Assembly (NCBI GenBank): GCA_023301565.1
Contig: JALZUO010000082.1
Coordinates: 1-37,100, forward strand
Length of the DNA: 37,100 nt
DNA from: Oligoflexales bacterium
GTDB taxonomy: Bacteria; Bdellovibrionota_B; Oligoflexia; Oligoflexales; JALZUQ01
Direction of reading: 5' to 3'
Made by a program: the position numbers and the translations under genes. Positions 23,169-30,896 of this stretch are shown here, one piece after another (within the stretch, counting starts at the first letter, position 1; each line of letters starts with the position of its first letter). Under the pieces are notes generated by a model, which saw only the letters and a program-made list of their open reading frames with translations, did no database searches and was not told the origin of the DNA.

Positions 23169-23191
23169 TTGAAGTGGTTTTGTGGGCGTAA
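23169..23191. repeat. 23-bp direct repeat, copy 2
   Basis: Second copy of the 3' end of the RNase Z-like gene, 608 bp from copy 1. The segment between copies (22584-23168) holds the pilin gene and its promoter and nothing else. Confidence 0.9.
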
Positions 23192-23194
23192 AAT

Positions 23195-23992
23195 TTAATA
23201 GTACTCAGGGACGATCACCTGGAATCCGTCGCCGTTGTCTATGGTTTTTATTCCATAGTTTGCAGGGGCTTGAAAGGTAATGGGTTGTTGGGTATGAGCT
23301 TGTGGAGTTAGAGGCTGTTGTGAGGCGTTTGCAAGAAAGTGCTGCCAATCCCCCGTAGAACGATAGTTTGCATCTACGGCTCTTTGCAATGCATCCAGGT
23401 CACCTTGGGTGAGTTGCTGTTTTGAAGCGTCTGTAGCGCCCATGATTTCCCTGTTGTCTTGCCGTGGAGCCCCTGGAGCTCCCACGCAATTAGCACTAGC
23501 TTTATCTGTGTATTGATCACACAAACCAAAACTATGCCCAAGCTCATGAAGGAGCATTGCATCTAAATAGGCCCCTGACACCTGTGAGCTTATTTCAATC
23601 GTGCCATCATCAAATCGGCCATTATCAGGCTCGCCTAGATTGAGTCGATAGATATTGCAGGCTGGCGAGCCTTGGCATCTATTTATTGCGGTTAAATTAA
23701 TTCTTAAGTTAGACCCGGTATTGCAAGGGTTAATGTTTAAATGTCCGTTCCTACCGATGGGGGTAAGCCATTTGGCTACCGCTCGTTCTGCCGCTTGGAT
23801 TTGGTCTTGCCTTTGCCCACAAAACTCTAAGGACTCACCTGGCCTAAGGCTCATAATGTTCGCATGAGTTCCAAAGCCTGTGTGTAGGTCACCCCTTAGC
23901 CCAGATTCACTAGAGCTAATTTTGCAAGAAGAGAGGCTAGCTAAAAATGCTAACAATAGAAAAATATAATTTTTGAGTGACGGGTTTCTCAC
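23195..23992 (-). CDS. Lipoprotein zinc metalloprotease (HExxHxxGxxD type)
   Basis: 265 aa from GTG 23992, with GGAG 6 nt upstream. The lipoprotein signal is NYIFLLLAFLASLSSC with lipidated Cys23. The catalytic motif LLHELGHSFGLCD has the HExxH zinc site, with Gly and a third-ligand Asp as in snapalysin-like metzincins. QVSGAYLDAMLLHELGH before it is typical of the active helix. Two Cys pairs may form disulfides. It would be tethered to the outer or inner membrane and cleave proteins or peptides outside the cytoplasm. The C-terminal tail is Gln/Pro rich. The gene is convergent with copy 2 of the repeat. Confidence 0.87.
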   Translation of the reverse strand: MRNPSLKNYIFLLLAFLASLSSCKISSSESGLRGDLHTGFGTHANIMSLRPGESLEFCGQRQDQIQAAERAVAKWLTPIGRNGHLNINPCNTGSNLRINLTAINRCQGSPACNIYRLNLGEPDNGRFDDGTIEISSQVSGAYLDAMLLHELGHSFGLCDQYTDKASANCVGAPGAPRQDNREIMGATDASKQQLTQGDLDALQRAVDANYRSTGDWQHFLANASQQPLTPQAHTQQPITFQAPANYGIKTIDNGDGFQVIVPEYY

Positions 23993-24064
23993 GAAATCTC
24001 CAATATATATAGGGATACCAAATAGCTTATCGGCAGCCTAAGAAAAGAATTGTACTTTTACTGG

Positions 24065-24101
24065 TTAAGAAAACAAAAACAGGGCCTTAGCAGCCCTGTT
24101 T
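24065..24101 (-). terminator. Intrinsic terminator of the ten-gene run
   Basis: On the minus strand, AAACAGGGC (24101-24093) and GCCCTGTTT (24085-24077) form a perfect 9-bp stem with loop TGCTAAG. It is followed by a T-rich tract (TTGTTTTCTT), 30 nt after the last stop. Confidence 0.85.
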
Positions 24102-24131
24102 AGAAAAATGTGTTAGCTGAAAAATAGGCTT

Positions 24132-24824
24132 TTACCAGGGAATCTGCTTGCCCTCATAGTCAAAGAACAGCCCCGAGTCTTTGCTGCTTAGGCCGCTAAT
24201 GACTTTGTTTATGCCTTTGGCAGACATCTCTGGAGTCACAGGTGCTTTTTCGCCGCCCATTTCTGTTTGTACCCAGCCCGGGTGCATCACAGCACTGGTT
24301 ATCTCTGGGTACTCTAGGCTGATGTTTTTGCTCAGCATGTTTAGAGCTGTTTTAGAAATACGGTAAGCGTAAGCTCCGCCACTTGAGTTGTCGGCGATAG
24401 ATCCGACTTTGCTGCTGACGTGGATTAATTTTGGGTTAGAAGATTTTTTTAAGGCTGGAAGTAGGGCCTGGGTGATTCTAAGCGGTCCATTGACGTTTAT
24501 ATCAAAGATAGAAGAAAGCTCAGCGGGGTCCAAGTCTGCAAGTTTGGTTTGGTAGCCAGACAGCGCGCCCGCGTTGTTGATTACAACATCGATCGCCTCG
24601 TTCGTATTTTGAATATCTTCTCCAAGCGCTTTTACTTCTTCTGGCTTAGTGACGTCTACCTGGTGAACGTGAAGCTTGTCCGGAAAGCCGCTCATTAGGT
24701 TTGTAACCTCGTCGTTTGGCTTGCGAATAGTTCCGTGTACGGTAAAGCCTTGTTTTAGATAGGTCTTAGCAAGTTCTAGTCCAATGCCTCTGCTAATTCC
24801 TGTGATCGCTACTGATTGGGTCAT
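24132..24824 (-). CDS. C-factor (CsgA)-like short-chain dehydrogenase
   Basis: 230 aa from ATG 24824, which has GAGG 8 nt upstream; a GTG 9 nt earlier overlaps that site. SDR marks are TGISRGIG (8-15), VDVTKPEE, NNAG (83-86), Ser137 (HVSSKVG) and Y154-RIS-K158. The DINVNGPLRITQALLP segment and the GKQIPW end resemble the C-factor group of SDRs, known from myxobacterial signalling. Whether this one signals or is a plain oxidoreductase cannot be judged. It is the last gene of the ten-gene run, 27 nt after the HIT gene, just before a strong terminator. Confidence 0.87.
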   Translation of the reverse strand: MTQSVAITGISRGIGLELAKTYLKQGFTVHGTIRKPNDEVTNLMSGFPDKLHVHQVDVTKPEEVKALGEDIQNTNEAIDVVINNAGALSGYQTKLADLDPAELSSIFDINVNGPLRITQALLPALKKSSNPKLIHVSSKVGSIADNSSGGAYAYRISKTALNMLSKNISLEYPEITSAVMHPGWVQTEMGGEKAPVTPEMSAKGINKVISGLSSKDSGLFFDYEGKQIPW

Positions 24825-24851
24825 TTTTTTCACCTCTTTCGATTTTTTTAT

Positions 24852-25199
24852 CTAATTTGTTTTCAAGTCCCACCCTGGCAGCTTTTCTCCACCAAGGATG
24901 TGAGCGTGCAAATAAGGAACCGTTTGCCCGCCGTGCTCACCACAGTTAAAAACAACTCGGTATCCGTCTTCGTTTAGGCCTACTTTCGTTGCCACTTTGC
25001 TTATTGCTTGAAAGTAAGCTCCACTAAATTTAAGGTCCCAGGTTTCAATGTCAACCAGACTCGCAGCTTTTTTCTTTGGAATAACCAGTACGTGGATTTT
25101 TGCTAAAGGTGCAATGTCATGAAATGCCAGGCAAACATCGTCTTCATAAACTTTGCTGCAGGGTATTTCACCTGCTAATATTCGTTCAAATATGCTCAT
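24852..25199 (-). CDS. HIT-family nucleotide-binding hydrolase (HINT-like) with a variant His triad
   Basis: 115 aa from ATG 25199, which overlaps the ABC-transporter stop (ATGA). HIT enzymes hydrolyse nucleoside phosphoramidates and related adenylates. It shows IFERILAGEIPCSKVYEDD, HVLVIPKKK, HGGQTVPYLHAHILGG. The usual H-x-H-x-H is Y96-L-H98-A-H100: the first His is Tyr, while the middle nucleophilic His is kept, so activity is plausible. The length is typical for HINT. Tight coupling to the transporter may be incidental. Confidence 0.92.
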   Translation of the reverse strand: MSIFERILAGEIPCSKVYEDDVCLAFHDIAPLAKIHVLVIPKKKAASLVDIETWDLKFSGAYFQAISKVATKVGLNEDGYRVVFNCGEHGGQTVPYLHAHILGGEKLPGWDLKTN

Positions 25200-26950
25200 G
25201 GTTTCCACAGCGAAAGCTCTCCTTTGTCAAGCATCCAAACGTGGTCAAACACCTCTAGGTTAGCTCTGTTATGCATTGAAAATATGTACACTGATGTAGG
25301 ACAAACGAGTTTTTTCATATGTTCCAATATTCTTCTTTCCTGCTTGGGTGGCAGGGCCGAAAAACCCTCGTCAACTAAAACGAGTGTGTTTTCTAGCATG
25401 CGCATAATCCTTGCTAGAGCAACTCTTTGGTGTTCGCCGCCAGATAAACTTTTTTCCCAGATGTCGACCATGTAGCTTTTGGACTCAAGTGCAACACCTA
25501 TGTTTGGAAGTGAGTCAGCCTCGGCTAGCTTAAGCATGACTTCTATCTCTTCTTTAGAAAGGGTGCTTCGATCACCATCGTTTTTGTCTCCACTTAAAAA
25601 ATCTCGCAGGGTAAGCGGCCCCAAAACAACTTTTTGCGGTAGAAACCGGATCCTTGAAACATTTTCGGGGGCTAGTATGCGCCCCTTCGAGACCCAAGGC
25701 CAAACCTTAGCTAAAGCCCTCATTAAAGTGGACTTGCCAGAGCCACTTACACCAAGGATGGCATGCATGCAGCCTGGAGCAAACTCTGCACTAAGCATTT
25801 CAGCAATGGATGTCCCTGTAGGCGTAGCTAAGCTTAAGTTTTCTATACTAAGGTTTGATGTTTCGCTTTTTGCATAAAATTTCAGAGAGTTTTCTTGCTC
25901 AAAAATATTTTGCGCTTCTTGCAACCGCCTGACCGCGACTTTTGCCCTCAAAAGATGGTTGTACTGACGGGCAATTTTACCGAAAACCTGACCTAGGATC
26001 GCCAGGCAAGCCATGAAGCTAAAAAAAGCTTCTGCATCTATTTGATAGCTAGATTTTAATAGCATTACGACCCCAAGCAGTCCGGCAGAGGCCACCACCG
26101 AGACAAACTCTATGCTCGGGTTTAGCTTTGATTCGGTCCTTGCAAGGCGCACTTCGGCCTTCTCTAGGCTTTCAAGTTTTTGCCCAAAAAGCGTAGACTC
26201 CAAAGCTTCAGTCCTATGGTGCTTGATCGTCGTAATCCCCTGCATGCGTTTTTGCAGCCATCCGAGGGTGTCATTGGCCGATTCAAGGCTAACCTTTTGC
26301 CTGCCAGGAATCTTTTTGCGAAAATAGCGCGTGATCAAAGCCAATAAAGGCGCAACCCCCAGAATGATCAGCAGATACATGGGGCTAATATACACCAGCA
26401 GCAACAGGAGTAAGACGCCTAGAATGATTTGAATGGGCATGCTGATGTATACGTTCATGATCAGGTTCATGACGTCACGAAACTCTCGGCCGAAAAACTG
26501 TAGCACGCCCTGTTGTTTTTCCTGGTAAGAGAGCTCGCTAAAGTTCGCTGATTTTCCAGAAAAAAATGAGCGCAACACATCTTGGCGAACATGGTGGGAA
26601 ACTCGTTCGCCCATATAAAGCGACGTCCAATTGTGAGTCCACTGAAAACAAAACTTTGCAAGTGCTAACCCAAAAAGTGCGAGTGGAAAAAGCCAATAAA
26701 ATTCCTTTTGACTTATGCTGTCGGTTTTAAATCCAGCGAGCAGCAGGTTTGCAATTGGACCAAAATCTGTAGAAAGGCGCACACCTGTTTCGGGTACTCC
26801 GTTTTGGATGATTTTAAATGCTGGGCCTGCGATGCTCGCAAAAACAGTTGTGATGATGGCACTAAGAAACCCAAAAAAATAAGCCGCCCAGACAGCGGGC
26901 GACTTTATAAGACCGAAATACTCAATCTTTTTTAGGAAGTTTTCGTTCAT
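25196..26950 (-). CDS. ABC transporter, fused permease-ATPase (exporter type)
   Basis: 584 aa, one half-transporter. The N-terminal part has about six membrane segments (for example AAYFFGFLSAIITTVFASIAG and SMPIQIILGVLLLLLLVYISP). The ATPase domain has Walker A GVSGSGKST (400-408), Q-loop Gln439 (LPQK), signature SLSGGEHQRVALAR (501-514), Walker B LVLVDE (523-528) and H-loop His560 (FSMH). It forms a homodimer exporting a lipid, peptide or drug. It is not close enough to MsbA to name the substrate. The start ATG overlaps the ClpP stop (ATGA), and the HIT gene overlaps its own stop. Confidence 0.93.
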   Translation of the reverse strand: MNENFLKKIEYFGLIKSPAVWAAYFFGFLSAIITTVFASIAGPAFKIIQNGVPETGVRLSTDFGPIANLLLAGFKTDSISQKEFYWLFPLALFGLALAKFCFQWTHNWTSLYMGERVSHHVRQDVLRSFFSGKSANFSELSYQEKQQGVLQFFGREFRDVMNLIMNVYISMPIQIILGVLLLLLLVYISPMYLLIILGVAPLLALITRYFRKKIPGRQKVSLESANDTLGWLQKRMQGITTIKHHRTEALESTLFGQKLESLEKAEVRLARTESKLNPSIEFVSVVASAGLLGVVMLLKSSYQIDAEAFFSFMACLAILGQVFGKIARQYNHLLRAKVAVRRLQEAQNIFEQENSLKFYAKSETSNLSIENLSLATPTGTSIAEMLSAEFAPGCMHAILGVSGSGKSTLMRALAKVWPWVSKGRILAPENVSRIRFLPQKVVLGPLTLRDFLSGDKNDGDRSTLSKEEIEVMLKLAEADSLPNIGVALESKSYMVDIWEKSLSGGEHQRVALARIMRMLENTLVLVDEGFSALPPKQERRILEHMKKLVCPTSVYIFSMHNRANLEVFDHVWMLDKGELSLWKP

Positions 26951-27522
26951 TTTTTTATTTCAGAGACGCTCTCTATGACAGACCCTACCAAGCCATACTC
27001 CAGAGCTTCTTTGGCACTCATCCAGTAGTCTCTACGGGTATCTTTTTCGACCTTTTCAAGCTTCTGTCCGCATGCTTTGGCAAGCATGCCGTTTAGCTTC
27101 GCTCTGGTTTTTTCGATCTCTATAGCGGTGATTTCTAGGTCGCTTGCCTGTCCGCGGATTTGACCTGCAATCAAAGGTTGGTGAATCATAAACTCACAGT
27201 TAGGTAGAGAGTACCTTCTTTCTTTCGGTACAGCCACATTGATAATGGTCGCTATACTTGCGCAAAGGCCAGTATTGACTACGTTCACAGGTGCTTTGAT
27301 TGCTTTAATCGCGTCATATATCGCAAAGCCAGAATGCACTTCACCACCAGGTGAGTTTTGAAAAAAAGTGATTGGGCTCGAAGAGTCATCTAAATCCATT
27401 GCAAACAAAGAGCCAATGATGGTTTTGGCTTGCTCTGCCGTTACGGCGCTTGATAAAAACAAGGTGCGATTTTCAAATAGTTTTTTCGCAACTCCTGCGG
27501 ACTCTATTGCTTTTTCAATCAT
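26947..27522 (-). CDS. ClpP-family serine protease, divergent paralogue
   Basis: 191 aa, GGAG before the ATG. The catalytic triad is present: Ser89 in GLCASIATI, His114 in EFMIHQPL, Asp161 in EKDTRRDYWMSAKEAL. NSPGGEVHSGFAIYDAI matches the ClpP oxyanion region. It differs from typical housekeeping ClpP in the active-site helix (CASIATIINVAV) and the N-terminal residues. There is no clpX beside it. It is inferred to be a specialised paralogue or a peptidase working with a chaperone elsewhere. It sits 8 nt after the M48 gene and overlaps the ABC gene by 4 bp. Confidence 0.9.
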   Translation of the reverse strand: MIEKAIESAGVAKKLFENRTLFLSSAVTAEQAKTIIGSLFAMDLDDSSSPITFFQNSPGGEVHSGFAIYDAIKAIKAPVNVVNTGLCASIATIINVAVPKERRYSLPNCEFMIHQPLIAGQIRGQASDLEITAIEIEKTRAKLNGMLAKACGQKLEKVEKDTRRDYWMSAKEALEYGLVGSVIESVSEIKK

Positions 27523-27530
27523 GGAATCTC

Positions 27531-28802
27531 CTAAGCGTTATTGTTTTCCAATGCCTTCAGCGCTGCCAGCCTTTCAATGATCGGTGGATGCGAAAAGTAG
27601 AAACTAGAATACCATGGATGGGACAAAGGCACGGCCTTGTTCTCAGAACGCAGTTTCTTCAAGGCGTTGATAAGGTTGTCACTTGTACCAACATGCTCAT
27701 ATGCGAACTTATCCGCCGCAAATTCATTTTTTCTCGACAGCAAGGTAAAGACAGGGGTGAGCAGGAATTGCACAAGTCCCCACCAAAGACTGAAGACGAC
27801 CAGTGCTCCGTAATTGCTGACAGCGTCAAAACCAAAGGCTTTATAGAAAACTTCTAAGGGCAAACACTTACTCATGATAAACAACATAAGGCCTGTCATC
27901 ACAAACGACTGAATAAGGTTGTTGCGAACATGCTTTAGTTTAAAATGTCCGAGCTCATGTGCCAGTACAGAGACAATTTCTTTGGGAAGTAGGCTGTCTA
28001 CAAGAGTGTCGAATAAAACAATTCTTTTTTTGCCGAATATACCCGTAAAGTATGCGTTTCCGTGAGAGCTTCGCATCGAGGCATTCATGATGGATACTCC
28101 CGAGTTTTCAAACCCAACTTTGCCGCTCAACTCGTCGATGGACTCTTTGAGTTCGCCTTCTGGTAGCGGTTTGAACTTATTAAATAGTGGCGAGATCAAG
28201 GTCGGAAAAAGCCAGGTTGTCAAAACCATAAACCCAAACACAGCGGCCCAAGCATAGGCCCACCAGTTGGTTCCCATCTCTCCCATAATCCACAAAAGAA
28301 CCCCAAAAAATAGGCCTGCAAGCGGAAGTGCAATTAATAGTCCTTTAAGCCGGTCGGTAAAAAATATGGGTAACGTAGATTTGTTGAAGCCATGTTTTTC
28401 TTCTAAAACAAAGGTTTGGTAGTAGTCGAAGGGCAGCTGCATAAGCATTTGACCAAGATATAAAAATAAAAAGAAAAATAGGCCGGTGGCAACCTCACCA
28501 CCAAAACCACCTGCGCTGCTTTTGGCTATGCCCTCTAGCCAGCCAAAGCCACCTATCCAGATAAATACGATTAAAAAAACAAAGGAAAACCAAGAGGAGA
28601 GACGGCCAAAGTTGTATTTATCTTCTGCATAAGCAATCGAGGACTTTAAATCGGCGTGGTTTATGTTGAGGCTTTCGAGTGAGTTTTTTTGGTTGGTGCT
28701 GTCAAGGTAAAAAGACCTGTTGATACTCGCAAGGTAGCGGGTCAGTGCATATTGAAGCGTATAAAGTACAATAAAAATTTTTAAAACGGTCATGGTTTGC
28801 AT
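27531..28802 (-). CDS. M48 family integral-membrane metallopeptidase (Ste24/HtpX-like)
   Basis: 423 aa, the length of Ste24-type CAAX proteases. It has an N-terminal M48_N region with FDYYQTFVLEEKHGFNKST, at least five membrane spans, and the zinc motif VLAHELGHFKLKH (H282, E283, H286). RKNEFAADKFA supplies the third ligand. Such enzymes degrade or process membrane proteins. A SHPWYSSFYFSHPP segment near the end is typical. The start ATG at 28802 is 4 nt after the kinase stop, implying co-translation with the kinase. Confidence 0.93.
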   Translation of the reverse strand: MQTMTVLKIFIVLYTLQYALTRYLASINRSFYLDSTNQKNSLESLNINHADLKSSIAYAEDKYNFGRLSSWFSFVFLIVFIWIGGFGWLEGIAKSSAGGFGGEVATGLFFFLFLYLGQMLMQLPFDYYQTFVLEEKHGFNKSTLPIFFTDRLKGLLIALPLAGLFFGVLLWIMGEMGTNWWAYAWAAVFGFMVLTTWLFPTLISPLFNKFKPLPEGELKESIDELSGKVGFENSGVSIMNASMRSSHGNAYFTGIFGKKRIVLFDTLVDSLLPKEIVSVLAHELGHFKLKHVRNNLIQSFVMTGLMLFIMSKCLPLEVFYKAFGFDAVSNYGALVVFSLWWGLVQFLLTPVFTLLSRKNEFAADKFAYEHVGTSDNLINALKKLRSENKAVPLSHPWYSSFYFSHPPIIERLAALKALENNNA

Positions 28803-28806
28803 TATC

Positions 28807-30399
28807 TCAATCAGCCTTTCTGTTGCTGCTTTCTCTAAGTACTTGATCTAAGGCTTCGAAAAGAGCTTTTTTACCGCAGCCTTTAGTTATTAGTTTGTTT
28901 GCTCCAGCATTCGCAGCTATATCTTTAAACTCTCGCTGTTCATCTGCCGTATAAATAACGATAGGAACAGGCACGTTGTTTTTCGTTTGGATCTTTTTTG
29001 CCCTAATCTCTTCGCAAGTAGCAAAGCCGTCTAACATCGGCATTTGCCTATCCAATACAATGAGATCGTATTGTTTTTTGTCAACCACCTCTAGTGCTGT
29101 TTTTCCACTGGTAACGACGTTTACTTTGTGTCCCTCGTTTTCCAAAATTCTTTGAAATAGCAGGCAGTTAGCCGGGTCATCGTCTGCCATCAATATGTTC
29201 AAAGGGTTTGCAGCTAGCTTAGAGATGTGGGTAGGTATCTGAAATACTTCAGCGCCTTGAGGCTGAGCGTTCTGCTCAGACCCTGCCTTTTCCAGCCTAA
29301 GGCTAAACTTGAATGTAGACCCTATGCCAAGTTTTGACTCTAGGCTCAGTGTGCCTCCCAGAGCTTGCAAGAGGCTCTTTGTGATTGCTAGCCCCAACCC
29401 AACGCCGCGGACATGCTGTACGCTGCTGTTTTGAATTTGATTGAATTGCTCAAAGATCCGGCTTTGGTCCGCTTTTGCAATGCCAATGCCACTGTCAGAA
29501 ACCTCAGCTGCAAACCTACACTGGCCATTTTCAGCGGGGCTCAGCTCAACCGCTATCTTCACGTAGCCTGTTTCCGTAAACTTAATGGCGTTTCCAACTA
29601 GGTTCGTGAAGACTTGATAAAGTTTTAGCTCATCTACAGACACCATTTCAACATCATCAAAAAATGTTTCAAAATGCAGTTTCAGCCCTTTACGTGCAGC
29701 CAAGGGGGCAAGAGCAGCGTGAAGTTTAGAAAAGAACTCTGGCAATAAAACAGGTCTTGGGTGCAGAGTTTGATTTCCGGTTTCCAGCTTTGAAAAGTCC
29801 ATGGTTTGATAGACTATACTCTGCAGGTGTTTCATAGCCCCTTCGCCTATTTTAAGCCAGTCTTTTAGTTTGCTTACTGACTTTTCTGCCTTCATTTCAT
29901 TGAAGGTCTCTTGCATGGCAACAAGTGAGTTTTTGATCTCATGCGAAACACTTGCAAAGCCATCCAAAAAATTTGAGCGTTGCTGGCTTTGTAACTCGAC
30001 CGAGTGCTGCAAGGCTTCTACTAAAAGCTTAAGGTTATTTCTGCTTTGTTGGACATCAAATATTTGGACAGCTTTTTCACTAGAATCTTTTAGAAACACA
30101 ATGTGCTGATTGTTTTCAAATACAATCAAAATATCAGCATAGACTTTTGCGTCAAGCCTAACGTGTTCAAGGAAAAGAGGCTCAGCTTCTACAATGTTTG
30201 CATCTAAAAGACCAAACAGTGCAAGCACGTGCTCTTCAGTGGCCTGTCCTACCTGTGGTTTTTTAACACCAAAGTAGTCAAAGTCGCCGCCCCATTGAAC
30301 AAGCGCTCCTTTTTTGTCTGTGATTAAATAGCAAGCTTTCCATTCAGTGCCAAAAAACTCTAAGAATTTTTCTCGAATCTCAAAAGGAAAATTAAGCAT
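28807..30399 (-). CDS. Soluble hybrid histidine kinase with C-terminal receiver
   Basis: 530 aa. Residues 1-110 are a PAS-like sensor (ACYLITDKKGALVQWGG... YADILIVFENNQHIVFLKD), with no membrane segment. The kinase core has His153 (FASVSHEIKNS), N box NLVGNAIKFTE, G1 DSGIGIA (302-308), F box IFEQF and G2 RGVGLGLAIT. The receiver (about 400-525) has D406-408, phospho-acceptor Asp450 (LIVLDRQMP), T484 and K506. Phosphate would pass His153 to Asp450 and on to an unseen partner. It overlaps the GTPase gene by 8 bp, so the two are probably made together. The sensor may read the GTPase state (inference). Confidence 0.92.
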   Translation of the reverse strand: MLNFPFEIREKFLEFFGTEWKACYLITDKKGALVQWGGDFDYFGVKKPQVGQATEEHVLALFGLLDANIVEAEPLFLEHVRLDAKVYADILIVFENNQHIVFLKDSSEKAVQIFDVQQSRNNLKLLVEALQHSVELQSQQRSNFLDGFASVSHEIKNSLVAMQETFNEMKAEKSVSKLKDWLKIGEGAMKHLQSIVYQTMDFSKLETGNQTLHPRPVLLPEFFSKLHAALAPLAARKGLKLHFETFFDDVEMVSVDELKLYQVFTNLVGNAIKFTETGYVKIAVELSPAENGQCRFAAEVSDSGIGIAKADQSRIFEQFNQIQNSSVQHVRGVGLGLAITKSLLQALGGTLSLESKLGIGSTFKFSLRLEKAGSEQNAQPQGAEVFQIPTHISKLAANPLNILMADDDPANCLLFQRILENEGHKVNVVTSGKTALEVVDKKQYDLIVLDRQMPMLDGFATCEEIRAKKIQTKNNVPVPIVIYTADEQREFKDIAANAGANKLITKGCGKKALFEALDQVLRESSNRKAD

Positions 30400-30883
30400 G
30401 CAAACCCACCATCCTTTTTGTTAGGTCGCTAAAACTGTTTTCGACATTGTTCCCAGTTTTTGCACTCGTCTCTAGAATTGGAATGTTCCAGTCTTTGATC
30501 CGTTTGTAATCAGCTTCTGTTAGCTGCCAAGCATCCTTCAAGTCTGCTTTGTTGATTAAAAGAATCGACGGTTTTGCGTCGTCATTTTTTTTTATTGTTT
30601 CTTCTACAAAATCAATGGTCGAAGGCCTAGTGCCGTCGATAACATACAGAAATCCATGTGAGCCCCTGCTGTAGGTGCCAATCATCCCGCGGCTGTCGCT
30701 ACCACCAGCTATGTCCCAGATCAGTAGGTCCGAAGAAATATCCCCAACGGTCACATTTTTTTTATCTATTTTTACTCCAACTGTTGTAAGGTAGCTTTCC
30801 GAAAACACGCTACTTACGTACTGAGAGACAAGGCTGGTTTTGCCCACAGAAAATTGGCCAACCATACACACTTTAAATTTCAT
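30392..30883 (-). CDS. Ras-like small GTPase (Rab/MglA-type)
   Basis: 163 aa, one G domain with GAGG-type site 4 nt before the ATG. G1 is GQFSVGKTS (9-17), G2 the switch-I TTVGVKI (33-39), G3 WDIAGG (56-61), G4 NKAD (111-114) and G5 ETSAKTG (138-144). The Ras Gln61 position (AGQ) is Gly here, which should slow intrinsic hydrolysis and make the protein depend on a partner. No lipidation site or membrane anchor is present. It lies between the membrane protein gene (13 nt) and the hybrid kinase gene (8-bp overlap), which makes those two its likely regulator and effector. Confidence 0.93.
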   Translation of the reverse strand: MKFKVCMVGQFSVGKTSLVSQYVSSVFSESYLTTVGVKIDKKNVTVGDISSDLLIWDIAGGSDSRGMIGTYSRGSHGFLYVIDGTRPSTIDFVEETIKKNDDAKPSILLINKADLKDAWQLTEADYKRIKDWNIPILETSAKTGNNVENSFSDLTKRMVGLHA

Positions 30884-30896
30884 GAAACCTCTTTTT

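Noticed and set aside
25479-25877. 132-codon frame antisense to the ABC ATPase domain
   Set aside because: Mirrors the Walker and Q-loop region of the exporter gene.
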